From CAWJNF01 sp963844235 (GTDB lineage Bacteria > Actinomycetota > Thermoleophilia > Gaiellales > Gaiellaceae), in contig CAWJNF010000004.1 in assembly GCA_963844235.1 (NCBI GenBank), positions 434,001 through 498,000 of the forward strand: a DNA stretch of 64,000 bases. Reading direction: 5' to 3'. The translations under genes and the position numbers were made by a program. Position 1 is the stretch's first letter. Each line of letters starts with the position of its first letter. Positions 53,248-60,905 of the stretch are shown piece by piece. A model generated the notes under the pieces. The model did not search any database. It worked only from the letters and a program-made list of their open reading frames with translations, and was not told where the DNA came from.

Positions 53248-53321
53248 GGGCCGGATGAGATCCGGCCCCTACCACTCCACCCGGCGGTCAGGTCGCTGTG
53301 GGGCCGCATCTCATGCGGCCC
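53248..53321. repeat. two palindromic repeats at the convergent ends
   Basis: 53248-53272 is a standard copy (arms GGGCCGGAT / ATCCGGCCC). 53298-53321 has arms GGGCCGCAT / ATGCGGCCC, the same paired change as at 37787. They separate the small UGA-containing frame from grdA. Confidence 0.85.
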
Positions 53322-53333
53322 GTGTCAGGCCTC

Positions 53334-53789
53334 TCACGACGCCCGCGACTTGCGCATCGCCTCCTTCACCGCGTCCGTGTCGAGCGCGAGCTCGAGCAGC
53401 CCCACCTGCTCCTCGTAGATCGAGGGGTCGACCTGCTCCTTCACCTCGTCCTCGAAGATGTGCACGACGGGGAGTCCCAACTGGACTCCTGCCAGTGGCC
53501 CGACGTAGCTGGGATCGCCGGCGGTGACGGTCTCGGCCGCCACCTCGAGCGCCTCCGGGTCGGCGGCCCCGAGGACGACGACGAGGTCGTCCGTGCCGAG
53601 CCGGTCGACGAGCGCCTTGATGCGATCCTGGTTCTCCGGGTCCATGGCCCCAGCCGCCGTTCAGACGAAGCACTCGGTCTCGGCGAGGACGACCTCGGCA
53701 CCGGCCGAGCGAACGCAGTCGGCGATCGCGTTCCCGGGGACGCCGTCCCGCTCACCGAGCGCGATGACCTTCTTGCCCGCGAGCTCCAC
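53334..53789 (-). CDS. grdA: glycine/sarcosine/betaine reductase complex selenoprotein A
   Basis: A 151-residue selenoprotein when UGA at 53661-53663 is read as Sec (residue 43). The motif is ECFVU followed by TAAGAMDPENQ, exactly the CxxU site of GrdA. The start GTG at 53789 follows GGAGGAGG by seven bases, and the N-terminal part is VELAGKKVIALGERDGVPGN. Without UGA readthrough only a fragment from 53645 would be predicted. GrdA carries the Se-carboxymethyl group from protein B to protein C and is re-reduced by thioredoxin, whose gene directly precedes it. A short stem (CUGGG/CCCGG) lies just behind the UGA, but it is weaker than the one in grdB. Confidence 0.95.
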
Positions 53790-54116
53790 TCACTCACCTC
53801 CTCCATCGACGAGCTCTTGCACGGCGGCCTCGATCTCCGCCCTGGACGGGTCGCCGGTCAGGCGCTCGACCTCGGCGCCATCCCGGTAGAGCACGTAGGT
53901 CGGCAGGCCGAAGACCTTGAGGTCGCGGCAGACCTGCCGGTTGTCGGGCGCGTTCACCTTCACGAGCTTGAGCTGTCCGTCGTAGGACTGCTCGAGCGCC
54001 TCCATCGCCGGCATCATCGCGATGCAGGGCTGGCAGCGAGGGCCCCAGAAGTCCACGAGCACCGCGCCTTCGGCGACGAGGCCGTCAAACGTCTCGGGTG
54101 TTGCTTCGATGGCCAT
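53790..54116 (-). CDS. trxA: thioredoxin
   Basis: A 108-residue thioredoxin: VLVDFWGPRCQPCIAMMPAME has the active site WGPRCQPC (Cys about 31 and 34), with the cis-Pro in VFGLPTYVLYRDG. The Arg-Gln pair between the cysteines is unusual compared with CGPC. It lies between grdC and grdA, as thioredoxin genes do in clostridial glycine-reductase operons, and probably reduces GrdA. GGAGGAAGC precedes the ATG. No thioredoxin reductase gene is adjacent. Confidence 0.92.
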   Translation of the reverse strand: MAIEATPETFDGLVAEGAVLVDFWGPRCQPCIAMMPAMEALEQSYDGQLKLVKVNAPDNRQVCRDLKVFGLPTYVLYRDGAEVERLTGDPSRAEIEAAVQELVDGGGE

Positions 54117-54133
54117 GCTTCCTCCTGTTGTGC

Positions 54134-55450
54134 CTATGACTCGAGCGTGATCGAGGCGCCGTCCCAGAGCTGCGTCATGCGGCCGAGAAACAGGCTGCCC
54201 TTCGCCATGAGCATCGTCGAGCGCAGCTCGCCGGCGGCGAGCCGTTCGAGCGCGTGCGGAAGCCACGGCACCGCCGAGGCGATATGCCCCTGCGTCGGCG
54301 CGAAGCCGGGTAGGCCGTGCTCTCGCGCGAAATCGGGGATGGCGGTCTTGTCGAGCTCGCCGCGCATTACCGCGAGCGCGGCGAGCATCCGGTAGTTGCG
54401 ATCCGGCACGTCGCCGCCGCCCGAGGGCTCGGTGATCTCCGGATCGTGGAGCTCCGTGGAGTAGCGGGCGACGTCCGTGATCTTGCGGCCCAGCTTCTCG
54501 AGCGGTCGCAGCACGATGTCCGACAGGAGCGCCTGCTGGGAGGAGCCTGACCCGATCCGGTGGCGGCCTACCGCGTCGAGCCTGATCACCGGGGCGTCGG
54601 CTCCTGCCGGGCCGACGAGCACGGCCATTCCGGCGAGGACGTCCTCGAGCACCGGGACTCCGTGCTCGAGCGCGCCCTGAAACTTCATCCCGAGCTTTGC
54701 CAGCGAACCGCCGGCGACGACGACGACACACTCGTAGGCGCCCGACTCGACCAGCGCGGCGGCGTTGATCAGCGCGTGCACCGGCGCCGCGCAGAAGGCC
54801 TTCACGTCGGATCCGCTCGCCTCGGTGAGCCCACACGCCTCGGCGATCGCCTTCGCGAGCGCGCCGCCGCCTCGCTGGTAGCGATCCCCGACGGCCTCCT
54901 CCCCGCAGCCGATCGCGTACTCGACCGCTTGCGGCTCGACTCCCGAAGCGTCGAGCAGAGCCCGGAGGGCGTGCACACCGGTCGCCTTACAGCAGAGGTT
55001 CTCGAGCAGGACGGCCGCGGACAGCGACTCGTCGTGCGGATGCGCCGGGGTGAACGAGCCGACGACGTCGCCACCGTCGTAGAGGGGAAGCTCGCCCGCC
55101 GACTCGTTCGGCTCGGCACCCGGCCGGAAGAGCTCGAACTGGTCGAGCTCCGCCAGCAGCTCGTAGTACTCCCCCTGCGGCATGACCTCGCCGAAGCGCC
55201 CGTGACGTGCAGCTGGCCCGCCGTTACCTCGCCACCATGGACGCGGCAGGTCCCAGAGCTGCTCGGGCCGCAGATTGCCGATGAAGGCCTGGTGCGGTGG
55301 GTACGCGAGCGCATCCTCGTAGGCCCGCAGAGACCCGATGAGCTCAGGCAGACGCTCGGGCTCGCGCGACGGCTTCGAGCCGTACCGGACGAGGTCGGGC
55401 ACGTGCTCGAGCACGAGCGAAGCCGCCAGAACGCCCGCGCGTCGGGTCAA
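54134..55450 (-). CDS. grdC: glycine/sarcosine/betaine reductase complex component C, beta subunit
   Basis: A thiolase/KAS-III-like protein of about 438 residues that converts the Se-carboxymethyl group of GrdA to an acetyl-enzyme and releases acetyl phosphate. GrdC features: AYEDALAYPPHQAFIGNL, PRPWW and HGRFGEVMPQGEYYELL (N-terminal), LLENLCCKATGVHALRALLD, and AFCAAPVHALINAA with the probable catalytic Cys. The TTG at 55450 has GGAG upstream; GTG at 55414 is the alternative start. A repeat separates it from grdB. The partner grdD gene is not adjacent. Confidence 0.9.
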   Translation of the reverse strand: MTRRAGVLAASLVLEHVPDLVRYGSKPSREPERLPELIGSLRAYEDALAYPPHQAFIGNLRPEQLWDLPRPWWRGNGGPAARHGRFGEVMPQGEYYELLAELDQFELFRPGAEPNESAGELPLYDGGDVVGSFTPAHPHDESLSAAVLLENLCCKATGVHALRALLDASGVEPQAVEYAIGCGEEAVGDRYQRGGGALAKAIAEACGLTEASGSDVKAFCAAPVHALINAAALVESGAYECVVVVAGGSLAKLGMKFQGALEHGVPVLEDVLAGMAVLVGPAGADAPVIRLDAVGRHRIGSGSSQQALLSDIVLRPLEKLGRKITDVARYSTELHDPEITEPSGGGDVPDRNYRMLAALAVMRGELDKTAIPDFAREHGLPGFAPTQGHIASAVPWLPHALERLAAGELRSTMLMAKGSLFLGRMTQLWDGASITLES

Positions 55451-55493
55451 ATCTCCGGCTCCAAGGCAGTCACGGAGTCCGGCGGGCCCGAGC

Positions 55494-55518
55494 GGGCCGG
55501 ATGCGATCCGGCTCCTAC
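55494..55518. repeat. palindromic repeat inside the grd operon
   Basis: Copy with arms GGGCCGGAT / ATCCGGCTC and CTAC end, located between grdB and grdC, so it would be in the transcript of the operon. Confidence 0.8.
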
Positions 55519-55541
55519 ACCTGGCGGCGGCGTCGCCCTGC

Positions 55542-56819
55542 TCACGCAGCGCCCTCCCAAACCGTGCCGGGCTCGACCTCGGTCTCGAGCATCTCGAGCG
55601 CGCGCTCGACGATCCTTCGGCGCAGGGCCGCCTCGCCCGCCGGGCTGCGTTCCGGGTCGCCGAACGGATTCGTGATCGCGACGCCACGCACGACGCGGTT
55701 CGCGCCGATCATCGTCGCGATGGTCGGAAGCGCGGTCACGAACACGGTCGCGATCCCGGCCCGCTCGATCTCTCTCGCCAGCGTTGCCCCGCAACGCGTG
55801 CCCGTCCCTCAGGTACCCGACAGGACGACGGCTTCGACGCCTGCCTCTTTCAGCTCGTCGGCGATCTCCTGCCCGAACTTGACCGAGGTCGCGACCGGGG
55901 TGCCGTTGCCGGTCGTCGTGTAGAAGGCGTCGTGGAGCCCCGCGATGCGCCCTTCGCGCAGGAGCTGCGTGACGACGTCGAGCGGGACGAGGCGGTTGGG
56001 GTCGGCGTTCGCAGCCGTGACGTCGAAGCCGCCGTGCACGGATTCGTAGCCTCCCGCGGCGAGCGTGCCCTCGGCCGGCAGCGGGTAGCGCAGCCAGGCG
56101 TGGGCCCGGATCGTCGGCAGCCCGTCAGGGTTCCCCTGCGGCACGCATCCCGCTTCCGTCACCAGCGCCAGCTTCGCCGCGGCGAGACGGATCGGCGGCG
56201 GCGGCGGAACCTGCTCGACCGACGCCACCACCTCGGTGCGTGTCTCGCCTGCGAGCTTGGCGAGCAGCAGGTCGATCGCACGCGCCGCGCCGGACGCCCC
56301 CGCTCGCTCGTTCCGGCGCAGCCCGCGCGGCAGGTAGCCCTCGTCCTCGGGCGGCCCGAGCTGCTCGCCCTCGGCGAGGCGCCGGGCAAGTGCCGCGAGC
56401 CTCGGCAGGGCCTCGCGCATGCCTGCGACGTTCGTGGAGGTCGGCACGATGTAGGCGGCGCCCTCGGCGGCCGCGACGCCGGGGCTCTCGGGATCCATCC
56501 CGCAGACCGTGGGGATGCCACGGCGCGCGACCTCGCGCGCGAGCGTCCCGCACGCGTAGCCATAGCGGCCCGAGCCGAACGACGGGCCGCAGACGAGCAC
56601 GTCGGGCCGCTCCGCGTCCACGAACCGCAGCAGCGCGGCCAGCGCCTCGTCCTCGCGCTCGCCGAAGAAGTCGTCCCCGCACGCGAGCGTGACCGCCACG
56701 TCCAGACCCAGGCCGCGACCGGGCCCGACCGCACCCTCGATGCGCGTCGGCGAGGTACCGGCCGCCTCCTCGCCGCCGAGGCCGGCGAAGAACTGGTTCA
56801 GGTAGTGCGCGACCCTCAT
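55542..56819 (-). CDS. grdB: glycine/sarcosine/betaine reductase complex component B, selenoprotein GrdB
   Basis: A 425-residue selenoprotein. The N terminus MRVAHYLNQFFAGLGGEE is diagnostic of GrdB, followed by CGPSFGSGRYGYACG, YIVPTSTNVAGMR and YLPRGLRRNERAG. At 55809-55811 a UGA follows VEAVVLSGT and the frame continues GTGTRCGATLAREIERAGI to the normal C terminus (MLETEVEPGTVWEGAA). Sec is residue 337. The canonical motif UxxCxxC is here UxxGxxC. Component B activates the C-N bond of the substrate and passes the carbon unit to GrdA. ATG 56819 has AGGGG upstream. Confidence 0.95.
55781..55797 (-). promoter_or_regulatory. bacterial SECIS-like hairpin in grdB
   Basis: GCGTTGC-GGG-GCAACGC (message sense) is a perfect 7-bp hairpin starting 12 nt and ending 28 nt after the UGA. 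The loop is all G. Bacterial SECIS elements are short stem-loops close behind the UGA with a G early in the apical loop, so position and loop fit. Confidence 0.65.
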
Positions 56820-56834
56820 GCCGAGCCCCTAAGC

Positions 56835-56912
56835 CCGGGGTCAAGTCTTGCATTCGAACATAACGGCGAGCGGGGGCACATCCTTATGCTTCTATGCAAG
56901 ACTTGACCCCGG
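56835..56912. repeat. 78-nt element bounded by 19-bp perfect inverted repeats
   Basis: CCGGGGTCAAGTCTTGCAT (56835-56853) and its exact reverse complement (56894-56912) bound about 40 bases of AT-richer sequence. The element lies in the grdE-grdB intergenic space. GTCAAG/CTTGAC ends like these are seen in REP- or MITE-type elements moved by a transposase in trans. No coding sequence is inside. Confidence 0.75.
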
Positions 56913-56947
56913 TCTTTTGTCACGAGATCTCGCGGCCGCTCGTTCTC

Positions 56948-56975
56948 GTAGGGGCCGGATATATCCGGCCCCTAC
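56948..56975. repeat. palindromic repeat, full length, downstream of grdE
   Basis: Complete copy with GTAGGGG and CCCCTAC ends and an ATAT centre. It lies between grdE and the 78-nt inverted-repeat element; the 179-base gap has no gene. Confidence 0.85.
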
Positions 56976-56998
56976 TGCGTCGGCAGGGGTGAATGCCC

Positions 56999-58210
56999 TT
57001 ACCACGTCACCGCCCTCAGGTCCAGGTCCCCCATCTGGCACGTCGCACCCAGGTAGTTGCGCACGGGCACCGGGCCGCAGTCGGCGGCCTGGCGGCCGTC
57101 GAGCAGGACGTCGCCGCCGACGACTCGCTCCGGGCGCCACTCGGGGACATACTCCTCGGCGTTGCCGACCGAGACGATGCAGTCGGCCTCGGGTACGTGG
57201 TCCGTCAGGCCGCCCATCTCGGCGACCATGGCGACCGTCCGGATCCCGGCCCGCTCGCAGGCGCGAACGGTGAGCATCGTGTCCGTATGCGAATTGCCTC
57301 CGGCGTCCGTGGTCACGATCGCGCCGTCGGCGTCGAGCTCGCCGGCGAGCTTCGCAGCCAGCATCGCCGCGCGCTCCTTGTCCTTCGCGCTCTGGTTGTA
57401 GCCGCGGCAGGCCACGACGCCGGCGAAGCGCAGGCGCTCACCGTCCGCGGCGAGCAGCTCGCGCACGAGCGCCGAGCGCTGAAAATGGTAGGTCGGGTTG
57501 CGGAGACCCGCCCAGTGGTACTCGCCCGCCGTGAGCGCCCCGTCGAGGATCTCGAGCGGGTTGAGGATGGACGGCTGGAAGCCGTCGAGGGTGGCGCCGT
57601 AGAGGTAGATCTCGTACAGCGGGCCGAGCGAGGAGAGCTGGAGCAACAGCGCGATCGCGGGGAGGTCGTCGCCCGTGGCGCCCCCGAGCTCGTAGCGCAG
57701 CGTCTCCACAGACTCGGGCTCCTGGCGGATCGTCTCGGCGGCGAGATCGCGTGCGACACGCAGCTTCGCCTCACGTATCGCCGCCTCGAAGTCCTCGTTG
57801 CCGACGCCCTCGGCCGGACGAAAGGTCAGCACGACGTTCGCGGTCCGCCCGAGCAGCGAGTGCTCGGCGCCGGGACCCCCCATGTCGACCAGAGCCTCCT
57901 GCTCGTGCAACGGCCGCTCCTGACCCGGGAAATCGGCGCACGCGATCACGGCCGCGCCCTCGATCCGGTTCGTCCGGCCCTGGCCGGCCGGCCGAAGCGC
58001 GCCGAGCGCGCCGGGGAAGGTCGCCTCCGGAGCTTCCGCCTTCACGCGCGGCTCGACGGCGTCGAGCACGTGCGTCAGCCGCACGGAGTCGCCGGGCCGG
58101 ACGACGTCGACGTCGACGGACGCGAGCCGGGGGTCGTCGAAGGCGAGTGCTCCCGCAAACACATCGAGATCGACGCTGTCGAGCGGGTACGTCGCGAGCT
58201 CAAGCTGCAC
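56999..58210 (-). CDS. grdE: glycine/sarcosine/betaine reductase component B alpha-type subunit (GrdE-like)
   Basis: A 403-residue homologue of the GrdE proprotein: VDVVRPGDSVRLTHVLDAVEPRVK, FPGALGALRPAGQGRTNRIEGAAV, VDMGGPGAEHS and C-terminal GATCQMGDLDL match the family. In GrdE a Cys between a GN and a DKNPTY segment is cleaved to a pyruvoyl group; here the region reads AGEYHWAGLRNPTYHFQ with no Cys. Self-cleavage is therefore not expected, as might suit a substrate without a free amine. GTG at 58210 overlaps the IclR gene by 11 bases. Confidence 0.88.
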   Translation of the reverse strand: MQLELATYPLDSVDLDVFAGALAFDDPRLASVDVDVVRPGDSVRLTHVLDAVEPRVKAEAPEATFPGALGALRPAGQGRTNRIEGAAVIACADFPGQERPLHEQEALVDMGGPGAEHSLLGRTANVVLTFRPAEGVGNEDFEAAIREAKLRVARDLAAETIRQEPESVETLRYELGGATGDDLPAIALLLQLSSLGPLYEIYLYGATLDGFQPSILNPLEILDGALTAGEYHWAGLRNPTYHFQRSALVRELLAADGERLRFAGVVACRGYNQSAKDKERAAMLAAKLAGELDADGAIVTTDAGGNSHTDTMLTVRACERAGIRTVAMVAEMGGLTDHVPEADCIVSVGNAEEYVPEWRPERVVGGDVLLDGRQAADCGPVPVRNYLGATCQMGDLDLRAVTW

Positions 58211-58958
58211 GCGCGCTCCGTCCGAGGCGCGACTCGACCTCCGCGGCGGCTTCGCGGCAGCGCTCGGCGATGCGTCCGAGCGTCGCCGGCGCCATCCGGT
58301 AGGTCGGCCCGGAGACGCTGAGGGCGGCTACGCAGCTACCGGTTCGGTCGCGGAGCGGCACGGCGACGGCGTGGAGGCCTTCCTCGAGCTCGCCCACCGC
58401 GGTCGCGTAACCACGCGCCCGCACCTGCCCGAGCTCCCGCTCGAGCACTCTGCGGCTCGTGATCGTCCGTGCCGTGAACGCCTGTAGCTCCCCACCGGGC
58501 AGGGTCCGGCCGGAGAAGGCGAGCAGCACCTTGCCGTTCGCGGTGCAGTGCAGAGCCGTGCGCCTGCCCGTCCAGCTCCCTACGCCGACGATGTGCCTTC
58601 CATCGGCCTGCGCGATGTTGACGGCCTCGAAGGCGTCGAGCAGTGCGAGATTGACCGTTTCTCCCGTGTCCCCGGCGAGCCGCGCCATGGCTGGTCGCGC
58701 CAGCTCCTCGAGGTCGTCGCCGCCGCGTGCCGCGAGCAGCGCCAGGCGCGCGAGCTCCGGCCCGAGCCGGAAGGACTCGCTGCGCGGCGCCCGCTCGAGG
58801 AAGCCACGCGCCGCCAGGGTGGCGGCGAGTCGCGACGCCGTCGACTTGTGCACGCCGAGCGCGCCGGCGAGCTCGGTCACGCCGAGCTCCTGCTCCGGCA
58901 TCTCGAACGCCTGGAGCAGTTGCAGCGCGCGATCGACAGTCTGGACACCGTTGCGCAT
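58200..58958 (-). CDS. IclR-family transcriptional regulator
   Basis: A 252-residue regulator. The N-terminal winged helix is TVDRALQLLQAF, ELGVTELAGALGVHKSTASRLAATLAARGFLER (residues ~8-57), and the effector domain follows (NGKVLLAF, LREL-type loop, HAVAVPLRDRTGSCVAALSVSGP). It is the first gene of the grd operon, with its stop inside the start of grdE. The candidate operator overlaps its own start codon, so autoregulation is likely. Its effector could be the substrate of the reductase. Confidence 0.92.
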   Translation of the reverse strand: MRNGVQTVDRALQLLQAFEMPEQELGVTELAGALGVHKSTASRLAATLAARGFLERAPRSESFRLGPELARLALLAARGGDDLEELARPAMARLAGDTGETVNLALLDAFEAVNIAQADGRHIVGVGSWTGRRTALHCTANGKVLLAFSGRTLPGGELQAFTARTITSRRVLERELGQVRARGYATAVGELEEGLHAVAVPLRDRTGSCVAALSVSGPTYRMAPATLGRIAERCREAAAEVESRLGRSARAA

Positions 58959-58987
58959 ATCGCAACGTGTTGACGATAGCGCAACAC
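58951..58987. promoter_or_regulatory. candidate IclR operator at the head of the grd operon
   Basis: TTGCG-CATAT-CGCAA (58951-58965) is a perfect interrupted palindrome covering the start codon of the iclR gene. GTGTTG and CAACAC (58967-58972, 58982-58987) form a second inverted repeat right behind it, and its right half CGCAACA echoes the first. Two adjacent sites would suit a tetrameric IclR protein. Confidence 0.55.
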
Positions 58988-59012
58988 CCGGTCGCCTTGC
59001 AAGCCCCGGAGG

Positions 59013-59951
59013 TCATGACCTCCGTATCACGACGCGATAGATGCGCGGGCGCTCCCCCTCGCCGACCGTGACGTAGGAACGCCCGCCGCTGCTGACCGCG
59101 ATCGCCTCGCCCTGGAGCTCGGGCGGCGCGATGCCGCGGCAGCGCCGGCCGGCGAACGCCGCCCACAGCGGCTTCCCGGCCGGGCGTGCGAAGAGGAGCA
59201 CCGAGCCGTACGTGCGCAGCGCGACGACGCTTCCGGAGCGCGAGACGTCGCCCCCGGTAACGAGCACGGCGAGGCCGAGCCGCAGCGCCGCGACCCGCCT
59301 GAGGGTCGTCTCCGAGCCCGCGGCGAGCCTGCCGCGGGCTCGGTAGACGCGGGCGCGCCCGTCGAGCTCTTTCGTCACGATGATCAGGTCGCCGGAGCGG
59401 GGATCCACGAGCAGCGCCTCCGCGTCGCGGGCACCGTCCGGATAGCGAAGCACGAGTCTGTCCACGTCGGCGATGGCACGGCTGATCGGCGCCGCGCCCG
59501 GCTCGACCACAGGCTCGGGCAGGCGCAGGATCGAGATCGTGCGGCGGTCGCGGTCGTTGTCGCCGATATCGCCGACATAGAGGTAGCGACGCCCGGGGCC
59601 CGGGCCCGGCCCAGCGGCGATGTCCTCCCAGTCCAACGCCTCGACGCCCGCAAGCGTGAACCTTCCGAGCGTGCGGCCGTTCGGAGCGACGGCGAAGAGC
59701 CGCGCCGCATCGCCGGAGTCGTTGTGCATCCAGAGGACGCCTCTCCGCATGCGGCTCTCGACGATGCCGGACACCTCGTCGAGATCCGCAGACGCCAGCG
59801 CCGAGCCGCGGTGCAGCACCAGCCGCTCGTCACAGGCCGCGTCGACGAGCGGCGGCACCGGCGGCCCGCCCGCGGAGAGCCCGACGGCGGCCACGACGGC
59901 GGCCGCACCCTTCGCCACGCCGGCCGCGGCGCCAAGCGCGTGCGCGATCAT
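59013..59951 (-). CDS. probably exported beta-propeller-like protein, unknown function
   Basis: A 312-residue protein. Residues 1-28 are hydrophobic and small-residue-rich, like a signal peptide or anchor. The rest has repeated strand pairs (GVLWMHNDSGDAARLFAVAPNG, YLYVGDIGDNDRDRRTISILRL, DLIIVTKELDGRARVYR, SYVTVGEGERPRIYRV), suggesting a propeller of the kind found in SdiA-regulated or esterase-like secreted proteins. No catalytic motif can be named. It is divergent-free and about 40 bases beyond the IclR operator on the same strand. Confidence 0.65.
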   Translation of the reverse strand: MIAHALGAAAGVAKGAAAVVAAVGLSAGGPPVPPLVDAACDERLVLHRGSALASADLDEVSGIVESRMRRGVLWMHNDSGDAARLFAVAPNGRTLGRFTLAGVEALDWEDIAAGPGPGPGRRYLYVGDIGDNDRDRRTISILRLPEPVVEPGAAPISRAIADVDRLVLRYPDGARDAEALLVDPRSGDLIIVTKELDGRARVYRARGRLAAGSETTLRRVAALRLGLAVLVTGGDVSRSGSVVALRTYGSVLLFARPAGKPLWAAFAGRRCRGIAPPELQGEAIAVSSGGRSYVTVGEGERPRIYRVVIRRS

Positions 59952-59966
59952 CGCGGTGCCCGGCCC

Positions 59967-60905
59967 TCAGATGCGCCAGTGGCGGAGGGCGTTTGCGCCG
60001 AGGTACATGCGCCTTGACTCCTCGGACGGGAAGGCGCCGTGCTCGGCGACGGCCGCGAGGAGCTGCGGATACTTCACCTGCCCCTCGAACCAGGGCCAAT
60101 CCGTAGCCCAGGCAAGCTGCCCGGGCGGGATCGCGTCCGCGTAGCGGGCCAGCTTGCCGAGGTAGCCCGGGAAGGGGTAGCGCCAGCCGTCCTCCCACTC
60201 CATCAGCGGGCCCCCGAGCACCGAGGTCGATACGAGCAGGCTCGGGCTCGCGGCGACGATGCCGCGGAGGACGGGGAACTCGGGGCCGTCCGGGTGGGCG
60301 TTGGCCCCGTGGTTGAGCTGGATGGGGACGTCCGCGTAATCGGCCGCAAGGCGGCCGATCGCCTCGTAGTACTCGGCGAGAGAGGGCGTCTCCGGTGGCG
60401 CGGTGTCCTCGAAGCCGAAGACCGCGGCGCGACCTCGTTCCCGCAGCAGGTCGAAAACTGCACGGATCTCCGGCGCGTCGGGATCGAGGCGGAGGTAGGC
60501 GGGGAAGATCTTGACGCCGAGCGCGCCGGCGTCGAGCTCGGCTGCAAGGCTCTCGAGCCAGCCGGGCGTCCGCGGGTGGAAGAGCGTCGTGACGTAGCGC
60601 AGCCGGTCCGGGTAGCGCTCGGCCCAGCCGCGCGTATACGCCCTCCCGCCCATGAAGTCGGCCGGCGCCGACTCGAACCGCGCCATGAACTGCGGGAAGT
60701 CGTAGCCGTCATAGCCGATCACGACGGCGGAGCCCACCCCAGCCCGGTCGAGCTCGGCGACGAGCAGCTCGCCCGAGTGCTCCGTGCGCGTGAACGGATC
60801 GACCGGCGACATGTGCGGGCTCGTCTCGATCGGCCACGCGCGCACGAAGACGTGCGTCTCCGTGTCGACGACCGGGAAGTCGACGATCGGCCCGGGCACT
60901 GCCAC
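59967..60905 (-). CDS. amidohydrolase family 2 (TIM-barrel hydrolase/decarboxylase)
   Basis: A 312-residue metal-dependent TIM-barrel protein. DTETHVFVR stands where the first HxH metal motif is usual, ALGVKIFPAYLRLDP holds the middle strand, and ATDWPW (near 282) supplies the final Asp. The first motif with one His only is a deviation, so activity is unsure. Family members include decarboxylases and lactone hydrolases. GTG at 60905, overlapping the RidA stop by one base. Confidence 0.8.
   Translation of the reverse strand: MAVPGPIVDFPVVDTETHVFVRAWPIETSPHMSPVDPFTRTEHSGELLVAELDRAGVGSAVVIGYDGYDFPQFMARFESAPADFMGGRAYTRGWAERYPDRLRYVTTLFHPRTPGWLESLAAELDAGALGVKIFPAYLRLDPDAPEIRAVFDLLRERGRAAVFGFEDTAPPETPSLAEYYEAIGRLAADYADVPIQLNHGANAHPDGPEFPVLRGIVAASPSLLVSTSVLGGPLMEWEDGWRYPFPGYLGKLARYADAIPPGQLAWATDWPWFEGQVKYPQLLAAVAEHGAFPSEESRRMYLGANALRHWRI

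Noticed and set aside
55809..56819. GrdB as a complete 336-residue protein ending at 55809
   Set aside because: The frame continues past the TGA with the conserved GrdB C terminus, so the TGA is an internal Sec codon.
2711..56975. A CRISPR array, because of many similar short repeats
   Set aside because: The repeats are palindromic, scattered singly or in loose groups between genes, without regular spacers or cas genes.
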